A stretch of DNA of 33,284 nt from Actinokineospora inagensis DSM 44258. GTDB lineage: Bacteria; Actinomycetota; Actinomycetes; Mycobacteriales; Pseudonocardiaceae. Below, one piece after another: positions 18,053 through 26,066 of this stretch; positions within the stretch are counted from its first letter, which is position 1, and every line of letters begins with the position of its first letter. Below the pieces are notes generated by a model. The model saw nothing but the letters and a program-made list of their open reading frames with translations, made no database searches and was not told the DNA's origin. The position numbers were made by a program, and so were the translations under genes. The DNA is taken from positions 1 through 33,284 of the forward strand of contig NZ_AXWW01000072.1 of assembly GCF_000482865.1 (NCBI RefSeq). The letters are read 5' to 3'.

Positions 18053-20581
18053 TTGACCGCCGAGGCCCTCCCCGCCGAGTTGCGCCGCGCCGTCGTGCAG
18101 ATAGCCCGCACGCCCCGGCTGCTGGTCGCCTGCGACTACGACGGGACGCTCGCGCCGATCGTCGAGAACCCCGAGAACGCCCGCCCGCACACCGAGTCCG
18201 TCGGCGCGCTGCGCTCGCTGGCCGTCCTGCACGAGACGACGACGGCCGTCATCTCCGGCCGGGCCCTGCGCGACCTGGCCACCCTGTCCCGGCTGCCGTC
18301 CGAGGTGCACCTGGTCGGCAGCCACGGGTCCGAGTTCGACGTCGGCTTCGTGCACGCCCTCGACGGCGAGGCGCGCGACCTGCACCGCCGGATCGAGGCC
18401 GAGCTGGAGAAGCTCATCGAGGGCGCGCCGGGTGTCGCCCTGGAGGTCAAGCCCGCGAGCATCGCCGTGCACGTGCGCCGCGCCGACCCCGCGGTCGCCG
18501 ACGACGTGCTGGGCAAGGTCCGCACCGGACCCTGCACCTGGCAAGGGGTCCAGGTCACCGAGGGCAAGGCCGTGGTCGAGCTGGCGGTGGTCCAGACCGA
18601 CAAGGGTCACGCGCTCGACGTGCTGCGCCACCAGGTCGGCGCGACCGCCGCGATCTTCGTCGGCGACGACGTGACCGACGAGAAGGCGTTCGCCCGGCTC
18701 GCCGGACCGGACCTGGGGGTCAAGGTCGGCGACGGGGAAACCCTCGCGGCGTACCGGATCCCGGACCCGGTCGCGGTCGCCAAGGTGCTGGCGTTCCTGC
18801 TGGAGGAACGGCGCAACTGGCTCTACGGCGAGCAGGCGCCGCCGATCGAGCGACTGTCCATGGTGGCCAACGAGCGCTCGGTCGCCCTGGTCACCCCGGA
18901 CGCCAGGGTCACCTGGCTGTGCCACCCGGAGCCGGACTCGGCCGCCATCTTCGCCGACCTGCTCGGCGGCCCCACCGCGGGCCACTTCTCGGTGTCCCCC
19001 GAACGCGGCGGCCTGCCGCTCGGGCAGCGCTACCTGCCGGGCACCATGACGGTGGAGACCCGCTGGTCCGGCCTGCTGGTCACCGACTACCTCGAGCACG
19101 GGGCCGCGCCGCACCGCACCGACCTGACCCGGGTGCTGTCCGGCAGTTCCGCCGCCGTCGTGGAGTTCGCGCCGCGGCCGGAGTTCGGCCAGGTCCAGGT
19201 CCGGCTGGAGGCCACCGCGGACGGGCTGCGGGTGCGCGGCACGTCCGACCCGATCGCCCTGCGGGCGCCGGGGGTGACATGGGAGATCACCTCCGACGGC
19301 CAGGTCGACTCGGCGCGCGCCGTGGTCCAGCCCACACCGGAGTCGCCGGTCGTGTTCGAACTGCGCTGCGGCACCAACGACCTGTCGCCGCACCCGGTCG
19401 CCGAACCCGACCGCAAGGCGCTGGCGGCCACTTACTGGACGCGGTGGCTGGACTCGCTGGTGCTGCCCGCCGTGGAGAAGGACCTGGTCGCCCGCTCGGC
19501 GCTGACCCTGCGCGGCCTGTGCCACAGCGAGACCGGCGCCATCATGGCCGCCGCAACCACATCGCTGCCCGAGGAGATCGGCGGCATCCGCAACTGGGAC
19601 TACCGCTACTGCTGGCTGCGCGACGCGTCGATGACCGCGAAGGCGCTCGTGTCACTGGGGTCCACTGTGGAGGCGGAGGCGTTCCTGGCCTGGGTGCACC
19701 GGGTCCTGGCGACCCTGCCCGGCCCGGAGCGGCTGCACCCGCTGTACACCATCGCGGGCACCACACTGGGCCCCGAGGCCGTGATCGACACGCTGCCCGG
19801 GTACGCCGGTTCCCGCCCGGTCCGGGTCGGCAACCTCGCCAACCAGCAGGTCCAACTGGACGTGTTCGGCCCGGTGGTCGACCTGGTGGCCGCGCTCTCG
19901 GCGGCCCGGGGGTCCCTTTCGGACAGTGACTGGTCGATGGTCGAGGCGATGGCGGAGGCCGTCACCCGCCGCTGGCACGAGCCGGACCACGGCATCTGGG
20001 AGGAACGGCACCGGCCGCGCCACCACGTGTACTCCAAGGTCATGTGCTGGCTCACCATCGACCGCGCCATCACCCTCGCCGCCACCTACGGCCGCACCCC
20101 GCGGCCCGGCTGGGCGGACCTGCGCGCCACCATCGCCGAGGACGTCCTCACCAAGGGCTGGAACGACCAGGTCCGCGCCTTCACCACCGCCTACGACGGC
20201 ACCGACCTGGACGCCGCCACCCTGATGATCGGCATGGTCGGCCTCATCGACCCGACCGACGACCGGTTCCAGTCCACCGTCACCGCCACCGAGGCCGAAC
20301 TCCGCTCCGGCTCCACCGTCTACCGCTACCACCGCGACGACGGCCTCCCCGGCGACGAAGGCGGCTTCCACATCTGCGCCGCCTGGATGATCGAGGCCTA
20401 CCTGCTCACCGGCCGCCGCCCAGAAGCCGAAGACCTCTTCGCCCAAATAGTCAACGCCGCCGGCCCCACCGGTTTGCTCCCCGAAGAATACGACCCCATC
20501 GCCGAGCGGTCCCTGGGCAACCACCCCCAGGCCTACTCCCACTTGGGACTTATCCGCTGCGCCCAACTTTTGTCCACGTAG
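18053..20581 (+). CDS. otsB: Trehalose-phosphatase (OtsB) fused to a GH15 glycoside hydrolase domain
   Basis: The 842-residue protein begins at a TTG placed correctly after AAGGAGAAGG. Residues about 1-255 are an OtsB HAD phosphatase, with DYDGTLAPI, ISGRALRD and VGDDVTDEKAF motifs, removing phosphate from trehalose 6-phosphate. From about residue 265 to the end lies a GH15 domain with RNWDYRYCWLRDAS, a general-acid candidate in GIWEERH and a base candidate in LLPEEYDP, all apparently intact. Some actinobacterial GH15 enzymes are trehalases, so one chain could make and hydrolyse trehalose. Another possibility is a maltooligosaccharide or glucoamylase-type substrate. It lies in an operon with otsA and is followed by a strong hairpin. 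Confidence 0.93.
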   Translation: MTAEALPAELRRAVVQIARTPRLLVACDYDGTLAPIVENPENARPHTESVGALRSLAVLHETTTAVISGRALRDLATLSRLPSEVHLVGSHGSEFDVGFVHALDGEARDLHRRIEAELEKLIEGAPGVALEVKPASIAVHVRRADPAVADDVLGKVRTGPCTWQGVQVTEGKAVVELAVVQTDKGHALDVLRHQVGATAAIFVGDDVTDEKAFARLAGPDLGVKVGDGETLAAYRIPDPVAVAKVLAFLLEERRNWLYGEQAPPIERLSMVANERSVALVTPDARVTWLCHPEPDSAAIFADLLGGPTAGHFSVSPERGGLPLGQRYLPGTMTVETRWSGLLVTDYLEHGAAPHRTDLTRVLSGSSAAVVEFAPRPEFGQVQVRLEATADGLRVRGTSDPIALRAPGVTWEITSDGQVDSARAVVQPTPESPVVFELRCGTNDLSPHPVAEPDRKALAATYWTRWLDSLVLPAVEKDLVARSALTLRGLCHSETGAIMAAATTSLPEEIGGIRNWDYRYCWLRDASMTAKALVSLGSTVEAEAFLAWVHRVLATLPGPERLHPLYTIAGTTLGPEAVIDTLPGYAGSRPVRVGNLANQQVQLDVFGPVVDLVAALSAARGSLSDSDWSMVEAMAEAVTRRWHEPDHGIWEERHRPRHHVYSKVMCWLTIDRAITLAATYGRTPRPGWADLRATIAEDVLTKGWNDQVRAFTTAYDGTDLDAATLMIGMVGLIDPTDDRFQSTVTATEAELRSGSTVYRYHRDDGLPGDEGGFHICAAWMIEAYLLTGRRPEAEDLFAQIVNAAGPTGLLPEEYDPIAERSLGNHPQAYSHLGLIRCAQLLST

Positions 20582-20590
20582 CCCAACATT

Positions 20591-20636
20591 TGCCAGAAGG
20601 CGTGCCCCTTCCCCCCCGGGGGCACGCCTTCTGGCA
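20591..20636. terminator. Strong 18 bp-stem hairpin terminator after the trehalose operon
   Basis: TGCCAGAAGGCGTGCCCC and its exact reverse complement are separated by a 10-base C-rich loop. The hairpin starts 10 bases after the GH15 stop codon. No U-tract follows, but a perfect 18 bp stem is ample for termination in a high-GC genome. The rest of the 20582-20834 space holds the promoter region of the next gene and no other gene that I can see. Confidence 0.8.
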
Positions 20637-20834
20637 CATCGGTCATCCTTGAGCAACACCCAGCACCACGCCGGTGTGACGACGCACACTCTCCGTCATC
20701 CACCATCCCCCGGTCGTTCGCCCTCTTTCGCGTCGTTGCGCCCGCCTGGGCGAACTCGGACAGAACGCACGCACCCGACTCCGCTCCGTTGCTAGCCTGC
20801 CCTTCGGCAGCCACAGCCAACGAGGGAGCCTGCC

Positions 20835-21275
20835 ATGTCGGAGGGCGCCAACGCGGTCAGCGTTGACCTGCAAATCGCGGCCGAGATCGCCATCGGCCGA
20901 GTCCGCGACATCCTCCCCGGCCCCCACTCACCACTGCACGCGGGCAGCGGCGGCTCAGGCGGCCGGTACCGGCTCGACAGCATCGCCGCCTTGGACGCCG
21001 TCATCGCACAGTGGAAGGTAATCCTCGACAAGATCGCGGCCAGCCAACGCAAACTCATCACGGCCTTCGACCGCGTAGCGTCACCAGCCGGGGATCAAAT
21101 AAGCAACTTTGAGGCGATGGTAACGAAGAACAGCATCCGCCACGCCATTAACCACAATGTTGCAATGCACAATTACGCGCGGGCGTACATCGCCAAGCTG
21201 ACATCTGCCCGCCAGGCTTATGTCACAGTCGAGACGGAGAACGAACTGGTTCTACGTTCCACTGGTGGGCATTGA
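20835..21275 (+). CDS. PE/WXG100-like ESX-associated small protein
   Basis: This 146-residue protein has no signal peptide and is mostly helical, with two helical stretches joined around a Gly/Ser turn. A central helix contains a Trp, and the C-terminal part holds YVTVE (129-133), which fits the YxxxD/E secretion signal of type VII (ESX) substrates. The ATG follows a GAGGGAG ribosome site. It is directly followed by a DUF3558 lipoprotein, a PPE-like protein and EspG, an arrangement seen repeatedly in Pseudonocardiaceae. Base composition is lower in GC than its neighbours, especially at 21090-21240. It is probably a partner of the PPE-like protein. Confidence 0.7.
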   Translation: MSEGANAVSVDLQIAAEIAIGRVRDILPGPHSPLHAGSGGSGGRYRLDSIAALDAVIAQWKVILDKIAASQRKLITAFDRVASPAGDQISNFEAMVTKNSIRHAINHNVAMHNYARAYIAKLTSARQAYVTVETENELVLRSTGGH

Positions 21276-21276
21276 C

Positions 21277-21846
21277 ATGCGTGCCCGCGCGTTCATCGGG
21301 CTGGCCTTCGCAACCCTCCTGGGTGTGGCGAGTTGCGGGGAGGTGGCAGGGACACCGGTTGCGAGCATGCGCTCCCCCAACGTGGACAACAGCTACGGAG
21401 CGCCTCGGGTGCAGAACCCGATCGATCCCGGTCGGTTTCTCAAAGCGCCTTGCGCCGTGCTCACCGAGGCCCAGTCCACCGGACTTGGCTGGGAGAAAGA
21501 GGGAACCCCACACGAACTCGACTCCGACGCGCCTTCCTGCGACTGGGACAGCCCGTCCTTCGCCAATTTCGACTTCGGGTGGCTCACGTCCAACGGGGGA
21601 GGTCTCGCCGACACGTACCGCGCTTTCCGAAACGACACCGGATACTTCGATCCGGTGACGATAGCGGGGTATCCCGGCGTGTTCCACTTCAGCGATGACC
21701 TCCGCAAGGAAGGCTTCTGCAACCTGGTCGTCGGCATCCGTGACGAATTGACTTTCAGGGTGGGCTCGTTGGGGGCGGGCCCAACGGCCTGCGACACCCT
21801 GAAGGAGATGGCCAGGCTGGCGATCACCACCATGAAGGCGGGGTAG
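21277..21846 (+). CDS. DUF3558 family lipoprotein
   Basis: I place the start at the ATG one base after the previous stop, because it puts the signal sequence at the N-terminus; an upstream ATG would add 19 residues overlapping the previous gene. Residues 1-20 form a lipoprotein signal ending in the lipobox VASC (Cys20). The mature part has the DUF3558 pattern of conserved Cys (PCAVL, SCDWD, FCNLV, TACDTL), which are probably disulfides. DUF3558 proteins are abundant surface lipoproteins of unknown function in Pseudonocardiales. The total is 189 residues. Confidence 0.85.
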   Translation: MRARAFIGLAFATLLGVASCGEVAGTPVASMRSPNVDNSYGAPRVQNPIDPGRFLKAPCAVLTEAQSTGLGWEKEGTPHELDSDAPSCDWDSPSFANFDFGWLTSNGGGLADTYRAFRNDTGYFDPVTIAGYPGVFHFSDDLRKEGFCNLVVGIRDELTFRVGSLGAGPTACDTLKEMARLAITTMKAG

Positions 21847-21849
21847 GCG

Positions 21850-23034
21850 TTGGTCGAGATGACTGGTCAGGACATCTACGACAACTTCCGCGACGGCCGA
21901 GGCGGCGGACGCCTGGTGGAAGCCGCGGACCTGGTCCGCGAGGTCGCCGGGGAGTACGACGAGTGGGCGAACGACATGCGCCTGCTCACACGGGCCATGG
22001 AGGAGATCTGGGAGGGCGACGCGAGTGGCGCGGCTTCCCGTGGGGCAGGACCGCTCGCGGTGGAGCACGAACTGGCCCAGCCACCGCTGACCTCGGTGCA
22101 GGATCTGACGATGCGGCAGGTTGGTTCATTCGAGTCCGCGCGGAGCGCGGTCCAGCCGATACCGGCCCTGCCCGCGCAACCGGACTTCTGGCCCAGTGTG
22201 CTGGGCGGTGACAAGGACAGCTACGAAGCCAAGATCCGCGCGCACTACGAGGCGAACGCCAACAACGTGGCGGTGATGCAGTCCTATGAGGACGCTTCCA
22301 TGTACAACGCGTCGTCGTTGCCGACCTCATTCGGAAACATCAGCATCGACGAGGCCAAGGTCGCTCTTGAACCAGGTGCGCACCAACGTCCCGAACAAGC
22401 AGATGTGCCGCAAGTCGTTGTCCACGACCGCCCTGCGCGCCGACCGGACCAGCGGATACCCGATCGGCCGGTGTCGGTTCCTGCCCGGCAGCCGGTGCGC
22501 GGTCCCCAGGCCGAGTCAAAGCCGGAGTCCATCGACGAGCCTGGCACCACGAGTGCGCCGCACAACGCGGAAACCCGTCCGTCGATTCACGAGCCTGTCT
22601 CAGTCAACAGTCCGGTAGTGATTCAGCAGACTGGCGCCCAGGGCAGCACACTCGACGCACCAACGACAGCCTCCGGTCCCGGCAACGGCATACCAACGCA
22701 GTTGCCCGCACGGCCAATGCCGATAGGGCAAGCGCCAGTCGGTCCGTTTGACACGCTCGGTGCCGAGCCCGATCGGCCCGCCATTCCGCCGAAGCCGGTT
22801 GAGTCGGTGGTCGAGCGGAGCAGAGGATTCGGACCCGAGGGTGCTTCCCGACCATCGCCCGCCGAGACGGCCAGGCGGCAGACGTACCCCGTGGCGCCGT
22901 CTGGGGTGGGGAAGCGGCGGGGTGAGGATGAGGTGGAGAGGGTTGCTCCGGCGTATTTGGTGGAGGGGGATCCGGAGGGGGTATTCGGGTCGGATGAGGT
23001 TACGGCGCCGTCGGTTATTGGGTTGGGGGAGTGA
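21850..23034 (+). CDS. PPE-like ESX substrate with long Pro-rich tail
   Basis: The 394-residue protein starts at a TTG, or possibly at the ATG nine bases on. The N-terminal ~170 residues are helical and carry a WEG turn (WxG signature) near residue 56, as in WXG100/PPE proteins. Residues about 175-345 are Pro/Gln/Ser-rich and disordered. The end carries a YLVEGDPEGVFG then TAPSVIG motif that I recognise as a common C-terminus of such proteins in this order. A composition change toward G-rich codons begins near 22905, inside this gene. Together with the preceding small protein and EspG it forms a substrate/chaperone set. Confidence 0.75.
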   Translation: MVEMTGQDIYDNFRDGRGGGRLVEAADLVREVAGEYDEWANDMRLLTRAMEEIWEGDASGAASRGAGPLAVEHELAQPPLTSVQDLTMRQVGSFESARSAVQPIPALPAQPDFWPSVLGGDKDSYEAKIRAHYEANANNVAVMQSYEDASMYNASSLPTSFGNISIDEAKVALEPGAHQRPEQADVPQVVVHDRPARRPDQRIPDRPVSVPARQPVRGPQAESKPESIDEPGTTSAPHNAETRPSIHEPVSVNSPVVIQQTGAQGSTLDAPTTASGPGNGIPTQLPARPMPIGQAPVGPFDTLGAEPDRPAIPPKPVESVVERSRGFGPEGASRPSPAETARRQTYPVAPSGVGKRRGEDEVERVAPAYLVEGDPEGVFGSDEVTAPSVIGLGE

Positions 23035-23037
23035 GGG

Positions 23038-23742
23038 TTGCTGGATGGGGCGCTGGTGGTTTCGGTGGACGCGCTTCGGCGGGTGGTGGCGGCGGAGGGG
23101 CTTGGGGAGTTGCACGTGACGTTGGCGCCGACGCCGGTGTGGGTGCCGAAGGGGTCTGAGCGGGCGGGGTACGCGCGGGCGGTGGCGGAGTTGCGGGGGT
23201 CGGGGAAGGTCGACGGGGATCGGGTCGACGCGGATTTGTTGGCGACGTTCGCCGTGTTGTGCAGGCCGCACGTGGAGTATTACGGGTGGATTTCGACGGG
23301 GGATCAGACGACGGCGGTGTTGGTGGCGGCGGCCGGGCGGGACGCGGTGGTGGCGGTGCGGGCGCAGGGGGCGGTCCACTTGCGGCCGACCAGTCCGGAC
23401 CGGTTGGCGGACACGTTGGTGGCGCAGACGCCGGATGTGCGGGCGGCGCGGGGGCGGGCGGTGACGGTGACGCCGGTGGAGCCGTCGCGGCGGTTCACCA
23501 GTTCGGCGCGGCGGCCGCCGGAGGTGTTGGCGGCGCAGCGGATCGTGGACCTGCCGGTGACCGGCGGGGGGCAGTTGTACGCGGCGGTCGGGCGGCGGCG
23601 GGCGGCGAACCCGGTGCGGTATGTGGATTCCGTGGCCGGTCGGTGGCTGAATGTGACATTGCCGGACGAGCGGGTGGTGATCGCGCCGGGGAGTCGGCGG
23701 GCGCTGGCGGACCGGTTGCGCGCACTGCACGAAACGCTCTAA
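23038..23742 (+). CDS. ESX secretion-associated protein EspG-like
   Basis: The 234-residue protein matches the EspG family in layout: an N-terminal strand segment (LVVSVDALRRVV), a central VEYYGWIS stretch, and a C-terminal AGRWLNVTL region. EspG proteins are cytosolic chaperones that bind PE-PPE pairs and deliver them to an ESX secretion machine. The TTG start lies four bases after the PPE-like stop, so coupling is likely. Third codon positions are strikingly G-rich compared with the genes before and after. No ESX core component (EccB, EccC, EccD, EccE or MycP) is in the window. Confidence 0.82.
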   Translation: MLDGALVVSVDALRRVVAAEGLGELHVTLAPTPVWVPKGSERAGYARAVAELRGSGKVDGDRVDADLLATFAVLCRPHVEYYGWISTGDQTTAVLVAAAGRDAVVAVRAQGAVHLRPTSPDRLADTLVAQTPDVRAARGRAVTVTPVEPSRRFTSSARRPPEVLAAQRIVDLPVTGGGQLYAAVGRRRAANPVRYVDSVAGRWLNVTLPDERVVIAPGSRRALADRLRALHETL

Positions 23743-23755
23743 GACGTCGCCCGAC

Positions 23756-23777
23756 GTTCATGCTGGGTTCATCTTGC
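23756..23777 (+). promoter_or_regulatory. PHO-box-like direct repeat
   Basis: GTTCATGCTGG is followed immediately by GTTCATCTTGC, so GTTCA recurs at exactly 11 bp. Streptomyces PhoP operators are 11 bp direct repeats beginning GTTCA. It lies 47 bp before a gene for a PstS-like binding protein. A weak -35/-10 pair (TTGCTG at 23774, TATGGA near 23799) could be overlapped by this site. Only two repeat units are visible. Confidence 0.5.
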
Positions 23778-23823
23778 TGGGTGACCCGCCGGCGTCCTAT
23801 GGACAAGGGCGAGGAGGGGGCGC

Positions 23824-24915
23824 GTGAAACGTCGAATCAGCATCGGGCTGGCCGTGGTGCTGCTGGCGGCCGTGGTGGTCACGATCATCATCCAGTCCGG
23901 TGGTGACGACGGCCCGGCGCAGCCGCAGGTGGCGACGGTGCACGGGGTGGGCGGGTCGGAGAAGGCGGCGTTCTTCGCCGACGAGCGGGTCGTGCGGGCC
24001 TTCGCGGGCCACGGGCTGAAGGTCGAGTTCGATTCCGCCGGTTCCCGGCAAATCGCCACCACGGTGGACCTCTCGCGGTACGACTTCGCGTTCCCGTCGT
24101 CCACTCCGGCGGCACAGAAAATCCAGCAGGACAAGAAGATCACCACCGTCTACACGCCGTTCTTCTCGCCGATGGCGGTGGCCACGTTCGCGCCGATCGT
24201 CGATTTGCTGACCGCGCAGGGAATCGTGCGCAACGGGCCGGGGAACTACCAGGTGCTCGACATCGCCAAATACCTGGAGCTGACCGGGAAAGCGACGCGC
24301 TGGGACCAACTGCCGAACAACACGGCGTACCCGGCGCGGAAGAACGTGCTGATCACCACGACGGATCCGCGCAACTCCAACTCGGCCGCGATGTACCTGT
24401 CCGCGGCGTCCTTCGTGGCGAACGGGAACAACGTGGTCAGCACGCCGGAGGCCGAGGCGAAGGTGCTGCCGGAGATGACGAAGCTGTTCCTCGACCAGGG
24501 CTACACGCAGAACAGCAGCGAAGGGCCGTTCGAGGACTACCTCGCCGCGGGCATGGGCAAATCGCCGTTGGTGATGATTTACGAATCGCAGTACGTCGAC
24601 CGGGAAGTGCGCGGCGACGGCTCGATACAGCCCACCATGCGGCTGCTCTACCCGTCACCGACCGTGCTGTCCAAGCACACCCTGATCCCGCTCAAGGGGG
24701 CGGGCGACCAGGTCGGCAGGCTGCTCAGCACCGATCCGGAGCTGGTGAAGCTGGCCGCCCAGTTCGGGTTCCGCACCAGTGACCCGAAGGTGTTCACCCA
24801 ACTGGTGGCCGACCACAAGCTCGCCGTGCCGACCGACCTGGTCGACGTGGTGGAGCCGCCCAGTTACGAGACGTTGGAGCGCATGCTCGACGCGATAGGG
24901 AAGCAGTACCGGTGA
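23824..24915 (+). CDS. Membrane-anchored PstS-like substrate-binding protein
   Basis: The 363-residue protein starts at a GTG after GAGGAGGGGG. Residues 7-28 form a single hydrophobic anchor with no lipobox Cys. The remainder resembles a type II periplasmic binding fold (GSEKAAFF near the start, TTTDPRNSNSAAMYLS in the middle, VMIYESQYV later), as in phosphate or oxyanion binding proteins. No ABC permease or ATPase is near, so it is probably a sensor or receptor rather than a transporter part. It overlaps the TelA gene by GTGA, indicating one operon. The ligand is not determined by sequence. Confidence 0.75.
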   Translation: MKRRISIGLAVVLLAAVVVTIIIQSGGDDGPAQPQVATVHGVGGSEKAAFFADERVVRAFAGHGLKVEFDSAGSRQIATTVDLSRYDFAFPSSTPAAQKIQQDKKITTVYTPFFSPMAVATFAPIVDLLTAQGIVRNGPGNYQVLDIAKYLELTGKATRWDQLPNNTAYPARKNVLITTTDPRNSNSAAMYLSAASFVANGNNVVSTPEAEAKVLPEMTKLFLDQGYTQNSSEGPFEDYLAAGMGKSPLVMIYESQYVDREVRGDGSIQPTMRLLYPSPTVLSKHTLIPLKGAGDQVGRLLSTDPELVKLAAQFGFRTSDPKVFTQLVADHKLAVPTDLVDVVEPPSYETLERMLDAIGKQYR

Positions 24916-26066
24916 ACGAGTTGGCGTTGAGCCCGCCTGATCCGGTCGACCCCGTTCCGGTCGACCGCGCCGCGGGACTCATCCCGATCGATGACGCGAC
25001 CAGGAAAGCCGCCGAGGAACGGGCCGAGCGGTTCACCGCGGAACTGGTCGCGCTCGACCCGCGTTCGCCGGATTTCACCGACAAGGTCGACGGGATCCTC
25101 TCGGTCGGTGAATCGGACATGCGGGTCGCGGCGGGTATCGCGTCGAACCTGCTGGACCGTTCGGTGGACGCGTTGGCGGGCGCTCAGGGCAGGCGTTCCG
25201 GGCCGGAACAACGGATCACCACGAGCCTCGTCGAGCTGCGTCGCACAGTGACGGAACTCGACCCGATTATCACCCAACGCAAACTTCTGGGCCTGATCCC
25301 GTTGGGAAACCAGGGAAAACGCCTTCTAGAGCGGTACCAGGCCGCGAACACGCCGATCAACCTGCTCATCGTCGACCTCCGGTCGCGCCAGGACCAACTC
25401 CGCCGCGACAACGCCTCGATCAAGGGGGAACGGGCGCGGCTCTGGGAGAACATGGGCAAGTTGGCGGAGGCGGCGACATTCGCCGAGGCGTTGGACGGCG
25501 CGGTGGACCGACAGGCGGGCGTGCTCGACTACGCCGACCCGGAGGCCGCGAAATCGCTGCGGTCCGACGTGCTGTTGCCGGTCCGCCAACGACATCAGGA
25601 CGTGCTCACTCAACTCGCCGTGTGCGCGCAGGGCTATCTCGCGCTGGACCTGTTGCGCCGCAACAACGACGAGCTGATCCGCGGCGTCGAGCGGGCGTGC
25701 TCGACGACGGTGTCCGCGCTGCGTATCGCATTGGTGATCAGCGGCGCGCTGGCCAACCAGCGGGCCGCGCAGGAGGAGATCGACGCGCTGCGTGGCACGA
25801 CCGACGACCTGATGCGGGTGAACAGCGGATTGTTGGCCAAACAGAGCGACCAGATTCAGCAGGCGAGCACCGACCCGGCGGTCGGTGTCGCCACCATCCG
25901 CGAGTCGTTCGACCAGATCTTCCGCGCGATCGACGCGGTGGACGAGTTCCGGGCGGGCGCCACGCAGAGCATGGCGACCACGGTCGCGGCGCTGACCGGG
26001 GAGTTGCGGCGCGCCGAGGGGCACCTGCGCCGCTCGCACGACGGTGAGATCGGGGGACGACAGTGA
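24912..26066 (+). CDS. TelA/KlaA-family toxic anion resistance protein
   Basis: The 384-residue cytosolic, largely helical protein has the TelA family pattern, with conserved stretches near RKLLGLIPLGNQGKRLLERY (about residues 118-137), RLWENMGKLAEAATFAEALD (about 176-195) and LALDLLRRNNDELIRGVERA (about 245). TelA proteins were named for plasmid tellurite resistance, but their biochemical role is unresolved and they often sit with vWA or Ter proteins. The GTG start overlaps the upstream stop, and its own stop overlaps the next start, so the three genes are tightly coupled. No TerD or TerC gene is in the window. Confidence 0.9.
   Translation: MNELALSPPDPVDPVPVDRAAGLIPIDDATRKAAEERAERFTAELVALDPRSPDFTDKVDGILSVGESDMRVAAGIASNLLDRSVDALAGAQGRRSGPEQRITTSLVELRRTVTELDPIITQRKLLGLIPLGNQGKRLLERYQAANTPINLLIVDLRSRQDQLRRDNASIKGERARLWENMGKLAEAATFAEALDGAVDRQAGVLDYADPEAAKSLRSDVLLPVRQRHQDVLTQLAVCAQGYLALDLLRRNNDELIRGVERACSTTVSALRIALVISGALANQRAAQEEIDALRGTTDDLMRVNSGLLAKQSDQIQQASTDPAVGVATIRESFDQIFRAIDAVDEFRAGATQSMATTVAALTGELRRAEGHLRRSHDGEIGGRQ

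Noticed and set aside
16501..18111. 536-residue minus-strand open frame opposite otsA
   Set aside because: It is an antisense shadow; otsA motifs are complete on the plus strand.
21850..23034. Frameshift in the PPE-like gene near 22370
   Set aside because: The switch from helical to Pro-rich sequence looked abrupt, but the same frame continues to a conserved tail, so a disordered linker explains it.
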